64,000 nucleotides of DNA from Hydrogenophilaceae bacterium (GCA_024709485.1 JANJWO010000033.1:1-64000); one strand, 5' to 3'; shown: positions 15,209-25,557, counted from the stretch's first letter. Translations and numbers: made by a program. Notes: generated by a model from the letters alone, not told the origin.

Positions 15209-15847
15209 TCAGTTCGGTTTGCCCAGCTTCTCATCCATGGCGGCGCATATTTTGGCGATCGGCTGCCAGCTGTTGCAGAGGTGATGTAGTTCGCCGCCCT
15301 GCTGCAGGATCAGCGCGGGCAGGCCCCGCACCCCCATCTGGCGGGTCTTGACGAACTGCGTCTGCGAGCGGGAGCGTGTGTCGTCCGATTCGAAGGCCTT
15401 GAGGAACGCATCGCGATCCAGGCCCTGTTCGACCGCGATGTCGGCCAGAGTGCCGGGCTTGGTCACGTCGCGCCCCTGGGCGAAAAACGCCGTCTGGATC
15501 GCCTTGATCATCGGAAACGCCAGGTCCCTGTCCAGGCTGGCGGCCGCCAGCACGGCGCGGCAGGGGGGGTCGGAGTTGCAGATGAAGCCCGCGGGCGCGG
15601 CATGTTCGAAATCGAATGGCTGGCCGCTGCGTTCATGCACCTGGCGCCAGTCATGGAAAATGTCATGACGCTCGATTTCCGTGATCGGCTCCGTCTCGCC
15701 CGGATGCAGGCCGGCCAGCACGAGTTCGAACGCCACCCGGGTATGGTAGTGTTCCCGCACGGCTTCGATCACCGGCGTGAATCCCCAGCACCAGGAGCAC
15801 ATGGGGTCGGTAAAATACCAGAGCGTGGCCTGTTTAGCACTTGCCAA
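15209..15847 (-). CDS. DsbA-family thiol oxidoreductase, FrnE-like
   Basis: This 212-residue protein has a thioredoxin-fold DsbA-like core with the active-site CSWC (residues 17-20) near the N-terminus and the cis-proline loop GVRGLPALIL. It has no signal peptide, so unlike DsbA itself it should be cytoplasmic, as for FrnE-like proteins. The likely role is disulfide reduction or isomerisation. YFTDPMCSWCWGF and the helical insertion are typical of the family. It stands alone on the minus strand between the HicA-like and DUF1993 genes. Confidence 0.87.
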   Translation of the reverse strand: MASAKQATLWYFTDPMCSWCWGFTPVIEAVREHYHTRVAFELVLAGLHPGETEPITEIERHDIFHDWRQVHERSGQPFDFEHAAPAGFICNSDPPCRAVLAAASLDRDLAFPMIKAIQTAFFAQGRDVTKPGTLADIAVEQGLDRDAFLKAFESDDTRSRSQTQFVKTRQMGVRGLPALILQQGGELHHLCNSWQPIAKICAAMDEKLGKPN

Positions 15848-15942
15848 TTTGTCGTGTCCTCAGTTTTTGCGCGGCATCGCCGGTCGGTCATTGCCGTCCC
15901 GGTCGTGCCGCCATTTATTTATAGTAGCCTTGTCAAGGCTGG

Positions 15943-16449
15943 CTATTTGTTGCCTATGTAATCCTTCTTGCCCAGCTCCACGCCGTTATGGCGCAGGATG
16001 TCGTAGGCTGTGGTGATGTGGAAAAAGAAGTTCGGCAACACGCGATTGAGCAGGTATTCCTGCCCCTTGTAGTTGAGCGTGGTTTCGCCGCGCTTGAGGA
16101 CGATGTCCTTTTCTTCGCTGCCGTCTATTTGCTCGGGCTTGAAGCCATTCACGAAATCTATCGTCTTGCGCACGCGCTCGATCAACTCCGGAAAAGTCTG
16201 TTCGACATTCTCGGACTGGAAGGGTTCCGCCCCGGCCAGATTGGCGATGCCGTTCTTGGCGGCGTCCGCGGCGATCTGGATCTGTCTGGAAAAGGGGTAC
16301 ATGTCGGGGTAGAAGCGGTAGTTGAGCAGTGCGGCAGGGTCGATCCTTTTCTCTGCGCAGTGCGCCGCGGCCTTCTCGAGAATCGCCGCCAGGTTGTTCA
16401 GCATGCGCGTGAACACCGGCGCCGAAGCCTGATACATTGAAATGGACAT
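15943..16449 (-). CDS. DUF1993 family protein
   Basis: This 168-residue protein belongs to the DUF1993 family, a helical bundle related to DinB-type proteins. It starts MSISMYQASAPVFTRMLNNL and shows RFYPDMYPFSRQIQIAADAAK and a C-terminal PNFFFHITTAYDILRHNGV, which carries a His like the metal ligands of DinB folds. No signal peptide. The role of the family is unknown. It stands alone and no operon partner is evident. Confidence 0.85.
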   Translation of the reverse strand: MSISMYQASAPVFTRMLNNLAAILEKAAAHCAEKRIDPAALLNYRFYPDMYPFSRQIQIAADAAKNGIANLAGAEPFQSENVEQTFPELIERVRKTIDFVNGFKPEQIDGSEEKDIVLKRGETTLNYKGQEYLLNRVLPNFFFHITTAYDILRHNGVELGKKDYIGNK

Positions 16450-16532
16450 GAGATTGCCCTCCGTTCGGCTTTAATGTGGAGCGTCAAGTAATAGCGCAAT
16501 GCCTAGCCTAACACAAGAAAGTTTCATTGCTG

Positions 16533-17434
16533 ATGACCCGTGTCGCGCACCGTTTCCTTGCCGCGTTTCTGACGGCGGCCGGCCTTGCCGCGGCGGCGGA
16601 CGAGCCGCCGCTGTCCAGCCGGGTCGTCGGCGGCGACAGTGTCTATGTCATCTGGCCCGGCGACTTTCTGAGCGGCATCGGCGCCCGCTTCGGCGTGGAT
16701 TACAGGCTGCTGGCCCGGCAAAACGGCATCGCCGACGAGAACCGCATCCATGCCGGGCGGCAACTGCGCATCCACAACCCCCATATCGTGCCGGCCGGAA
16801 TGGACGACGGCATCCTGATCAACATACCCCAGCGCATGCTGTTCCTGTTTCGGCGGGGCGAGCCGGTTGCCGCCTATCCCGTGGGCCTGGGCCGGCCCGA
16901 CTGGCCGACGCCGGCAGGCGAGTTCAGGATCGTCGCGCAGGAAACGCACAAGAGCTGGGTGGTGCCCAAGTCCATCCAGGAGGAAATGCGCCGCGAGCGC
17001 AAGATCGTGCGCCAGGAGGTCGCCGCGGGGCCGGACAATCCGCTCGGCGCGCATTGGCTGGGCCTGAGCCTGTGGGGGTACGGCATCCATGGCACCACCG
17101 CGCCTGCCAGCGTGTATGGCTTTCGCAGCCATGGCTGCATCCGCATGCACCCGGACGATGTCGCCGACCTTTACGACAAGGTCGAAATCGGCACGCGCGG
17201 CCGGCTGGTGTACCGGCCGCTGCTGCTGGCGCTTGCCGGGGATGGCCGCATACTGCTGGAAGCGCATCCCGACATCTACGCCCGGGCCTTGACCCCGCGC
17301 GCCTGGCGCACGCCATGGCCGAGGCCCATGGCCTGGACCAAGCCATCGACTGGCCGCTGGCCGAAGCCGTGGCCGCCGCCCAGGAGGGGGTCGCCGTGGA
17401 AGTCGGGCGCCTCGCGCAGCAGGGCGTGAAATGA
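16533..17434 (+). pseudogene. LysM L,D-transpeptidase with a probable one-base frameshift near its C-terminus
   Basis: This secreted enzyme cross-links peptidoglycan or anchors proteins to it. It has a signal peptide (1-23), a LysM domain (about 37-82) and a YkuD catalytic domain with SHGCIRM (H200, C202). From about 17291 the open frame reads Pro/Arg-rich nonsense (RAWRTPWPRPMAWTKP) and stops at 17429. In the frame one base earlier, the reading is DPARLAHAMAEAHGLDQAID to a stop at 17434. A missing G after 17291 (TTG-GAC) would restore a 300-residue protein. The catalytic domain is complete either way, so it may still work. A TTG at 16527 is an alternative start. Confidence 0.8.
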
Positions 17435-17603
17435 GTGTCCGCACGCATGGCTGCCCGCCCGCCGCGGCCGGCTTAATTTGCTATATATAAACGAGCAAGT
17501 CACTGCACCCAGACGGAAAAAAGCACAAGAACAAGCATGCAGGCCGGAGCGACCGGCTGCCGGAGAGTTTGTTTACCTTTATTTACGTATGGAGAATGAG
17601 GCA

Positions 17604-17960
17604 ATGGCAAGACAACCGCGTTTTATCGCAAGCGAACCGGAGATTCCCCACATTACCTGGCACGGCTTCCACAGCCTGGAAGAGCGCGAGACCTGGATAC
17701 GCGAGGCCGCCTATTACCGTTACCTGGAGCATGGCTGTGGCGACGGCCACGATGTCGAGGACTGGCTGGCGGCCGAGGCCGAAATCGATCATGGCGCACC
17801 CGTGTCCGCCGAGGCGCTGCCGGAGCAGCAGGCGCAGCAAAGCAGCGTGCGCGGCCCCGCGTCGGACGACAGGCTCAAGCGCGCGGTCAAGCGCAAGCCG
17901 CGCCGGGCCATCCCCCAGATAGAGAGCGTCGAGCCCGCCGAAGCCCCGGACAGGCAATAG
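17604..17960 (+). CDS. DUF2934 domain protein
   Basis: This 118-residue protein has a DUF2934-like segment in its middle: RETWIREAAYYRYLEHGC...DVEDWLAAEAEID, a short helical motif of unknown role. The C-terminus is charged and disordered (DRLKRAVKRKPRRAIPQ), which suggests nucleic acid or membrane contacts. The start at 17604 was chosen because GGAG lies nine bases upstream. Starts at 17589 and 17478 are also open. A transcription start is likely in the AT-rich stretch near 17475-17490. Cytoplasmic. Function unknown. Confidence 0.7.
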   Translation: MARQPRFIASEPEIPHITWHGFHSLEERETWIREAAYYRYLEHGCGDGHDVEDWLAAEAEIDHGAPVSAEALPEQQAQQSSVRGPASDDRLKRAVKRKPRRAIPQIESVEPAEAPDRQ

Positions 17961-17995
17961 CGATTGGCGCCGCGCGGCGCAGCGGAAAGCGGCGA

Positions 17996-18268
17996 TTACT
18001 GCCGCGGCGGCTTCTCGGCGCAACGGATGATGGCCGCGTTGCCGTCCGATTCGAGACAATAGCGCAGGTCGCCGTGCGGGAAATGCCGCGCCTTCCGGGG
18101 CGAGGGCCGCTGCATGGCCCTGGCCTGCATTTGGGCCGGCATGGCCGTGGTCTGCGTCTGGGCGGGCGCGGTTTTTGCCGCGTCTGCGGGAATCGCGCCC
18201 GGCATGCCGTCCGCATGCGCGATTGCGGCGGCGCCCAGCAGGGTCAGGGTGATGGGCCAGGTTTTCAT
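17996..18268 (-). CDS. Small secreted hypothetical protein
   Basis: This 90-residue protein has a signal peptide (MKTWPITLTLLGAAAIAHA), an Ala/Thr/Gln-rich middle (AKTAPAQTQTTAMPAQMQAR) and a small C-terminal domain with two cysteines, CLESDGNAAIIRC, that could form a disulfide loop. It is convergent with the DUF2934 gene, 35 bases away. I do not recognise the family. Upstream, 18269-18507 holds no gene I can support. Confidence 0.6.
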   Translation of the reverse strand: MKTWPITLTLLGAAAIAHADGMPGAIPADAAKTAPAQTQTTAMPAQMQARAMQRPSPRKARHFPHGDLRYCLESDGNAAIIRCAEKPPRQ

Positions 18269-18507
18269 GCATGCGCCTCCGGTGCGGTAATTTCGAGTAT
18301 CCGATCACTTGTGTTCCATGACGGTCCGGCGCCGGCCGCGTTGGTGTGGGTGCCGCCGGCGCGCGCCGTTTGGTTTAATGCGTGCGGCCGATCTGCTGCC
18401 CGGCCGGCAAATCAGCGCGAATCCTGATCCGAGCGTAGTTGCTGGAACGCCAATGGCAAGCCCGGGCGTCCCTTTGCGGACCGTGATCGGCGCCCGGGTC
18501 GCGCCCC

Positions 18508-21183
18508 TCAAAACCGTTTCACGACCTTCTTGATCGTCGGCTCCTCGCCCTCGCCGATCACGAAGCCCAGGCTGCTCACCAGGCCCAGCATGTTGCGATT
18601 GCTGGTCAGCACGTCGCCTTCCATGGATTTCAGCCCCTTGTCGCGGGCGATGTCCATCAATGCCTCCATCATCTTGTAGCCGATGCCCTTTTGCTGCCAG
18701 GCATCGGCGATCGCCAGCGCGAATTCGCAGGATTCGCCGTCCGGATTGATGACATAGCGCGCCACGCCGATCTCGGTTTCGCTGCGGCCTTCCACCAGCA
18801 CGGCGATCAGCGCCATCTCGCGGTCGTAGTCGATCTGGGTGAAGCGCGCCAGCATGGCCGGGGAGAGTTCCTGCAATGCGCTGACGAAGCGGAAGTATTT
18901 CGATTCCTGCGACAGGCCGCGCACGAAGGCCTGCTCGATCTCGGCGTCCTCGGGACGGATGGGGCGAATGACGAGGTCGATGCCTTCCGGCAGCTGCATG
19001 CGGCTGACCAGGTGCGCGGGGTAGGGGTGGATCGCCATGTGCGCGTAGCGCTCGGCGCCGGCGGGCGGATACGCCACCTCGATGCGCGCATCCACCGCGA
19101 TGGCGCCGTTTTCGTCAACGATGAGCGGGTTGATGTCCATCTCGCGGATGTGCGGAATCTCGCACACCATCTCCGACACGCGCAGCAGCACGCGCTCCAG
19201 CATCTCCATGTCGACCGGCGGCAGGTGGCGGAACTGTTGCAGGAGGCGCGCGACATGCGTGCCCTGGATCATGTTGCCGGCAAGGTAGCTGTTCAAGGGC
19301 GGCAGCGCCACCGAGCGGTCGCCCAGCACCTCGACCATGATGCCGCCGGCGCCGAAGGTGATCACCGGCCCGAACACCGGGTCGCTGGTCACGCCCACCA
19401 TCAGCTCGCGGCCGTTGGGCTTCACCACCATGGGCTCGACCACGACGCCGTCGATGCGCGCATCGGGGCGGTTGGCCTGCACCGACTCGATGATTTCGCG
19501 CCAGGTGGCGCGCACCGCCTGGGCGTTGCCGAGATTGAGGCGGATGCCGCCGGCATCGGACTTGTGCGTGATGTCGGGCGAGTTGATCTTCATCGCCACC
19601 GGCAGGCCCAGCTCCTCGGCCAACAGCAGCGCCTCGTTGGGCGAGCGCGCCACCATCGAGCGCGCGATGGGAATGCGGAACGCCGCCAGCACCGCCTTCG
19701 ATTCCATTTCGCTCAGCACCTTGCGGCGCTCGGCGAGGGCATGCTCGATCACCAGGCGCGCGCCCTCGACATCCGGTTCCGACTGGTGCGACAGCGGCCC
19801 CGGCGCCTGCATCAGCAGCTTCTGGTTCTGGTAGTAGGCGGAAATGTAGGAGAACACCTCCACCGCCGGCTCGGGGGTGCGGAAGCCGGGGATGCCGGTT
19901 TTGGCGAAAGCCTCGCGGCTCGCGGCCACCTGGGTGTCGCCCATCCAGCAGGCCAGCAGCGGCTTGTTGAACTGCCCGGCCAGCTCGATCACGGCGCGCG
20001 CCGCGCCGAGCGGATCGGTCATCGCCTGCGGCGTCAGGATCACCATCACGCCGTCGACGCCGGGGTCCTGCATGCAGGCCGTCACCGCCTGGCGATAGCG
20101 CTCGGCGTCGGCGTCGCCGACGATGTCCACCGGGTTGGCGTGCGACCAGGTGGCGGGCAGCGCCGCGTCCAGCTTGCGCCGGGTGTCTTCGGAAAGCTCG
20201 GCCAGCGCGACGCCGAGGTCGGCGGCGCGGTCGCTCGCCATCACCGCCGGGCCGCCGGCGTTGGTGACGATGGCGAGGTGGTTGCCGGTGGGGCGAAAGC
20301 GCGCGGACAGGGCCTTGGCCGCGGCGAACAGCTGCACCACGCTGGAGACGCGCACCGCGCCGGCGCGGCGGATGGCGGCGTCGAACACGTCGTCCGCCCC
20401 GACCAGGGCGCCGGTATGCGACAGCGCGGCCTTCGAGCCCGCCTCGTGGCGGCCGACCTTGATCAGGAACACCGGCTTGGTGCGGGCGGCGGCGCGCAGC
20501 GCGCTCATGAAGCGGCGCGCCTGGCGAATGCCCTCGATGTAGAGCAGGATGCTCTCGGTCTGCGGGTCCGACACCAGGTAATCGAGGATTTCGCCGAAGT
20601 CCACGTCCGCGCTGGTGCCCATGGATACGATGCTGGAAAAGCCCACGTCGTTGGGCCGCGCCCAGTCGAGGATCGCCGTGCACAAGGCGCCCGACTGCGA
20701 CACCAGCGCCAGCTTGCCGGGCTTGGCGCCGCCCTTGCTGAAGGTGGCGTCGAGCCCGATGGAAGGCCGCATCACGCCCAGGCAGTTCGGGCCCACCAGC
20801 CGGATGCCGTGGCGCCGCGCGATATCCAGCACCTGGCGCTCCAGCGCGCGCCCGGCTGCGCCCGCCTCGCCGAAGCCGGCCGACAGGATCACCGCCGCCT
20901 TCACGCCATGCCGGCCGCAGGCCTCGATGATGTCCGGCACCGTGTGCGCGCGCGTGGCGACGACCGCCAGATCGATGGGCGCGCCGATCGCTTCGATGTC
21001 GGGATAGGCGCGCTGCCCCTGGATCGCGGCATGGCGCGGGTTTACCGCGAAGAGCCTGCCCTGGTAGCCGCCCTCCAGCATGTTCCTGAAAATCACCCCG
21101 CCCACCGACGCAGGGCGGTCGCTCGCGCCGATCACGGCCACCGAGCGCGGGGAGAAGAGGGGGGAGAGGTAATGCTGGCTCAT
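18508..21183 (-). CDS. Pat-type bifunctional acyl-CoA synthetase (NDP-forming) / GNAT acetyltransferase
   Basis: This 891-residue protein resembles protein acetyltransferases Pat/PatZ. Order: CoA-binding domain (VAVIGASDRPASVGG, 1-130), succinyl-CoA-synthetase-like domains (to about 460), ATP-grasp domain (about 490-700, MKINSPDITHKSDAGG and FGAGGIMVEV), and a C-terminal GNAT domain (about 720-891, QQKGIGYKMMEALM). In Pat the GNAT domain acetylates lysines of targets such as acetyl-CoA synthetase, while the synthetase part senses acetyl-CoA. H256 in ALSHTGALVG is at the place of the phospho-histidine of active ADP-forming synthetases. It is divergent from a deacetylase-family gene (114 bases between). 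Confidence 0.9.
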   Translation of the reverse strand: MSQHYLSPLFSPRSVAVIGASDRPASVGGVIFRNMLEGGYQGRLFAVNPRHAAIQGQRAYPDIEAIGAPIDLAVVATRAHTVPDIIEACGRHGVKAAVILSAGFGEAGAAGRALERQVLDIARRHGIRLVGPNCLGVMRPSIGLDATFSKGGAKPGKLALVSQSGALCTAILDWARPNDVGFSSIVSMGTSADVDFGEILDYLVSDPQTESILLYIEGIRQARRFMSALRAAARTKPVFLIKVGRHEAGSKAALSHTGALVGADDVFDAAIRRAGAVRVSSVVQLFAAAKALSARFRPTGNHLAIVTNAGGPAVMASDRAADLGVALAELSEDTRRKLDAALPATWSHANPVDIVGDADAERYRQAVTACMQDPGVDGVMVILTPQAMTDPLGAARAVIELAGQFNKPLLACWMGDTQVAASREAFAKTGIPGFRTPEPAVEVFSYISAYYQNQKLLMQAPGPLSHQSEPDVEGARLVIEHALAERRKVLSEMESKAVLAAFRIPIARSMVARSPNEALLLAEELGLPVAMKINSPDITHKSDAGGIRLNLGNAQAVRATWREIIESVQANRPDARIDGVVVEPMVVKPNGRELMVGVTSDPVFGPVITFGAGGIMVEVLGDRSVALPPLNSYLAGNMIQGTHVARLLQQFRHLPPVDMEMLERVLLRVSEMVCEIPHIREMDINPLIVDENGAIAVDARIEVAYPPAGAERYAHMAIHPYPAHLVSRMQLPEGIDLVIRPIRPEDAEIEQAFVRGLSQESKYFRFVSALQELSPAMLARFTQIDYDREMALIAVLVEGRSETEIGVARYVINPDGESCEFALAIADAWQQKGIGYKMMEALMDIARDKGLKSMEGDVLTSNRNMLGLVSSLGFVIGEGEEPTIKKVVKRF

Positions 21184-21297
21184 GGCGGGGGCGGATGTGC
21201 TTAAATTCAGTATTGTTCGGACTGGCGCGGCAACGAGACCGGCCGCGCCTTTTCAGGATAGCCTAGCCGAAACCGGTCGTCTTTTGCCATCCGCGCC

Positions 21298-22221
21298 ATG
21301 CAAACCGCCTACATCAGCCACCCCGCCTGTCTGCTGCACGACATGGGGCGCGGCCATCCGGAATGCCCGGCGCGCATCCGCGCCATCGAAGACCAGCTCA
21401 TCGCCTCGCAGATTCTCCCCTTGCTGCAGCACCACGACGCGCCGCGCGCCACGCGCGAACAGCTCGAGCGCGTGCACAGCGCGGCCTACCTGAATGAAAT
21501 AGAAGCCGCCGCGCCGGGCGAGGGCCTCGCCATGCTCGACCCCGACACCTGGATGAACGCGCACAGCCGGGAGGCGGCCCTGCGCGCGGCCGGGGCGCTG
21601 GTGCTGGCGACCGATCTGGTCATGTCCGGCCGCGCCGAGAACGCCTTCTGCAACGTGCGCCCGCCCGGACACCACGCCAGCCGCGACCGCTCCATGGGCT
21701 TTTGCATCTTCAACAATGTCGCCGTCGGCGCGGCGCATGCGCTGGAACAGCACAAGCTTGCGCGCGTGGCCATCGTCGATTTCGACGTGCACCACGGCAA
21801 CGGCACCGAGGAGATATTCCGCGACGATCCGCGCGTCATGCTGTGCTCCAGCTTTCAGCACCCCTTCTACCCGTACTGCGGCGCCGACACCGTGAGCGAC
21901 CACATCATCCCCGCGCCGCTGCCGGCCTACACCGACGGCGCCGGCTTTCGCGCCGCGGTCACGGAAAAGTTCCTGCCGGCGCTGGCGCGCTTCAAGCCGC
22001 AGATGGTCTTCGTCAGCGCCGGCTTCGACGCCCACCGCGAGGACGACATGGCCAGCCTCAAGCTGGTGGAGGCGGATTACGCCTGGGTCACGCGGGAAAT
22101 CAAGAAAGTGGCGGCCGCCCACGCCGACAATCGCATCGTGTCGACGCTGGAAGGCGGCTACGAACTGCACGCCCTGGGCCGCAGCGCCATGGCGCATGTC
22201 AAGGTGCTGTGCGACATGTGA
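21298..22221 (+). CDS. Histone deacetylase family protein (AcuC/Hdac-like)
   Basis: This 307-residue protein belongs to the arginase/deacetylase superfamily. The zinc and catalytic motifs are all visible: RPPGHHAS (His dyad), DFDVHHGNGTEEIF (zinc Asp/His), the substrate-tunnel segment FYPYCGAD, and SAGFDAHREDDM (zinc Asp). It probably removes acetyl or acyl groups from proteins or small molecules. Being head to head with a Pat-type acetyltransferase suggests opposing roles in protein acetylation, as for acuA/acuC in Bacillus. The acetoin or acetate operon genes are not present here. Confidence 0.92.
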   Translation: MQTAYISHPACLLHDMGRGHPECPARIRAIEDQLIASQILPLLQHHDAPRATREQLERVHSAAYLNEIEAAAPGEGLAMLDPDTWMNAHSREAALRAAGALVLATDLVMSGRAENAFCNVRPPGHHASRDRSMGFCIFNNVAVGAAHALEQHKLARVAIVDFDVHHGNGTEEIFRDDPRVMLCSSFQHPFYPYCGADTVSDHIIPAPLPAYTDGAGFRAAVTEKFLPALARFKPQMVFVSAGFDAHREDDMASLKLVEADYAWVTREIKKVAAAHADNRIVSTLEGGYELHALGRSAMAHVKVLCDM

Positions 22222-22270
22222 GCCGGTCTTGCCGGGGGCGTGCCCTTGCCGTGCGGCGCGCCGCGCGCGT

Positions 22271-23251
22271 TCAGAGCGGGGCGTCCAGGGCTTCGATGCT
22301 GCCGTTCGCCCAGAAATCGGCGCCCTTGCCGAGGAATTCGTCCCAGGGAAGGTAGTGCGAACCGTCGCAGGAAAAGGTGAGGCCGACCACGCCGTTGAAA
22401 ATGTTGAGGGTGCCGCTCCTCAGGTAGAACATCTCGTCCATGAGGCGCAGGTCGCGCAGGTTGTCGAGGATGGGGCGGATCCTGTCCTTGGGCACCACGG
22501 CGTTGTCGGGATAAGGCTGATGCGGATAGATCAGGCAGGTGTCGGGATCGGTCAGCGCCTCGATGTCGAGCAGGCGGTAGCGGTAAGGGTCGTCGAACAG
22601 CCAGATCACGGCGCGGCTGCTGGAGAAGTGCAGGATGACATGGAACACGCCGTGGTCGACCATGAGTTCTTCCAGCACGCCCAGCACGGTATCGATGCTG
22701 TTGTCCATCATGCTGCTGATGCGGGTCTGGTGGAACACGGTGCCGCGGATGGCCGGATCGCCCTTGATCTGGCGCCAGTAGGTGGGCTCCTCGTAGAGCT
22801 TTCCCGTCAAGGGCAGGTTGCGCAGGTCGAAGTCGGCGCCGATGAAGCCCAGCACCTGGCCGGTTTGGCTGCGCACGATCTGGATGGCGGTGAGCGAGGG
22901 GCGCCGCGCGCGCAGGCTGATGTAGGCCTGCGAGAGCAGGAAGCCTTCGCTCGGCACGCGCTCGTTCATGTAAGGGCGCTCGGAACGGTCGCGCCCGAAA
23001 TCCTTTTCGACCAGGCCGTCGCGGCTGATGTTGTCGCTGATCTGCACGGCGTCGGTGTTCAGCGCGTACATGTATTTGCACATGGGCAGGCGCGCCAGGG
23101 CGGTGGTCAGGAGGTCGTCCAGCCTCTTGCGGTCGCCCCACACCTGGCTGCATGCCTCGGCGACCTGTTCGAGCGGTTCGCGCAGCAGTTCCTTGAGTGC
23201 CTCGCGCTGGCGGGCGATGCTTTCCTGCAGAGTGTTGAGCGGGTGTGTCAT
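22271..23251 (-). CDS. PDC-sensor-domain protein, no output domain
   Basis: This 326-residue protein begins with helices, then carries a PDC/Cache-like ligand-binding fold (about 50-165): MYALNTDAVQISDNISRDG, RSERPYMNERVPSEGFLLSQAYIS and VLGFIGADFDLRNLPL. Unlike most PDC sensors it has no signal peptide or transmembrane segment and no kinase, GGDEF or chemotaxis domain. The second half (170-326), with VFHVILHFSSSRAVIWLFDD, is not recognised. The sensor half may act inside the cell or as a partner of another protein. It stands alone, with the cold-shock gene upstream on the same strand. Confidence 0.75.
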   Translation of the reverse strand: MTHPLNTLQESIARQREALKELLREPLEQVAEACSQVWGDRKRLDDLLTTALARLPMCKYMYALNTDAVQISDNISRDGLVEKDFGRDRSERPYMNERVPSEGFLLSQAYISLRARRPSLTAIQIVRSQTGQVLGFIGADFDLRNLPLTGKLYEEPTYWRQIKGDPAIRGTVFHQTRISSMMDNSIDTVLGVLEELMVDHGVFHVILHFSSSRAVIWLFDDPYRYRLLDIEALTDPDTCLIYPHQPYPDNAVVPKDRIRPILDNLRDLRLMDEMFYLRSGTLNIFNGVVGLTFSCDGSHYLPWDEFLGKGADFWANGSIEALDAPL

Positions 23252-23377
23252 GTGCGCAGTATATCAACGGCGCGTGAAGGTTTTTTGTCTCCGGGTGCCG
23301 CCGGTATTGCCCCATGAGCGGGCGGCCGGGCGCCATGAACAATTGCGGCCACGCCGGCCTGCGTCTGCGCGCGGCAC

Positions 23378-23406
23378 AAAAAAACCCCGGCTTGCCGGGG
23401 TTTTTT
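23378..23406. terminator. Bidirectional terminator after the cold-shock gene
   Basis: The perfect stem ACCCCGGC / GCCGGGGT with a TT loop is flanked by A-runs on the left and T-runs on the right, so it can terminate on either strand. It lies 16 bases beyond the stop of the minus-strand csp gene. Confidence 0.85.
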
Positions 23407-23421
23407 CGAAGCAACCAGTGC

Positions 23422-23625
23422 TTAGGCGGGCTGAATGTTGGCTGCCTGCTTGCCCTTGGGGCCGGTCGTCACTTCGAAGGACACGCGCTGGTTTTCCTTC
23501 AGGGACTTGAAGCCGCTGGTTTTGATTTCGGAGAAGTGGGCGAACAGGTCTTCGCCGCCGCCGTCGGGGGTGATGAAGCCGTAGCCTTTGGTGTCATTGA
23601 ACCATTTGACGATGCCAGTTTGCAT
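23422..23625 (-). CDS. Cold-shock protein, CspA family
   Basis: This 67-residue OB-fold protein binds single-stranded RNA or DNA and melts mRNA structure. Both RNA-binding motifs are present: KGYGFI (RNP1) and DLFAHF (RNP2), after the typical start [12 protein letters not shown]. It ends [10 protein letters not shown]. The ribosome site AAGGAA lies 8 bases upstream. The leader on the minus strand may be long, as in other csp genes, but no cold-box was identified. A terminator follows at 23378. Confidence 0.95.
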   Translation of the reverse strand: MQTGIVKWFNDTKGYGFITPDGGGEDLFAHFSEIKTSGFKSLKENQRVSFEVTTGPKGKQAANIQPA

Positions 23626-23999
23626 GTGTGTTTCCTTAAATTAAAGACTTGAATTCGGCGCCCCGGCTATGGGGCCCGGTGGGCGCTTGCCCGAATCTAT
23701 CGAAATCAAGGAAAAACTGATCAAACTGATGCCGCATTTACAACTTGAATCCCACAGATTGCCGCCACAGTACACGGCTTTCGCCAATTCTCCTAGCAAA
23801 ATTTTCGAGAGGTTTTGGCGGGGACGGGGGGCAAGACCGTGGGGGCGTCGACCGACAGGGTTTGCCGGGCGGGCCGTTGCGCCTTGATGCAGGCTTTTCC
23901 AAGACAGCCAAGGCTTTGCCGGGTTATACTAACGGGCTAATTTTCAAGACTTTTTCAGTTTTTATTAACCCGAGTTTCCGAACCTGACTGGAGCAAAGC
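23626..23999. other. Spacer between divergent csp and ndk
   Basis: This 374-base spacer contains no gene I can support. It should hold the csp promoter and leader on the minus strand and the ndk promoter on the plus strand. The middle is GC-rich (for example around 23815-23880). A candidate ndk promoter is listed separately. Confidence 0.6.
23901..23930 (+). promoter_or_regulatory. Candidate promoter of the ndk operon
   Basis: AAGACA (23901-23906) and TATACT (23925-23930) lie 18 bases apart, giving a leader of about 60 bases before the ndk ATG. The -10 is good and the -35 is weak. Confidence 0.35.
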
Positions 24000-24425
24000 A
24001 TGGCGATTGAACGCACCCTTTCCATTATCAAACCCGATGCCGTGGGCAAGAATGTCATCGGCAAAATCTATTCGCGCTTCGAGACCAACGGCCTGACCGT
24101 CGTGGCCGCCAAGATGAAGCACCTGTCGCGCCGCGAGGCCGAAGGCTTCTACGCCGTGCACAAGGAGCGCCCCTTCTTCAAGGATCTGGTCGAATTCATG
24201 ATCTCCGGCCCGGTGATGATCCAGGTGCTGGAAGGCGAGGCCGCCATCGCCAAGAACCGCGAGCTGATGGGCGCCACCGATCCCAAGAAGGCCGCGCCGG
24301 GAACCATCCGCGCCGATTTCGCGCAAAGCGTGGACGCCAACGCCGTGCACGGCTCCGATGCGCCGGAAACCGCCGCGGTGGAAATCGCCTATTTCTTCGC
24401 CGCCACCGAACTCTGCCCGCGTTGA
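24000..24425 (+). CDS. ndk: Nucleoside diphosphate kinase
   Basis: This 141-residue enzyme moves the gamma-phosphate between nucleoside triphosphates and diphosphates. The family start [15 protein letters not shown] and the active site [12 protein letters not shown] (phospho-His) are present, and the length equals the usual 141-143. The ribosome site GGAG lies seven bases before the ATG. It heads the cluster ndk-rlmN-pilW-rodZ-ispG, a standard betaproteobacterial order. The rlmN start lies 4 bases beyond the stop. Confidence 0.97.
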   Translation: MAIERTLSIIKPDAVGKNVIGKIYSRFETNGLTVVAAKMKHLSRREAEGFYAVHKERPFFKDLVEFMISGPVMIQVLEGEAAIAKNRELMGATDPKKAAPGTIRADFAQSVDANAVHGSDAPETAAVEIAYFFAATELCPR

Positions 24426-24429
24426 TTAA

Positions 24430-25553
<1,124 letters not shown>

Positions 25554-25557
<4 letters not shown>

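Noticed and set aside
18691-21204. 837-residue open frame on the plus strand
   Set aside because: It is antisense to the Pat-type gene. It has His/Arg/Gly-rich low-complexity composition and no known motif, typical of a high-GC shadow frame.
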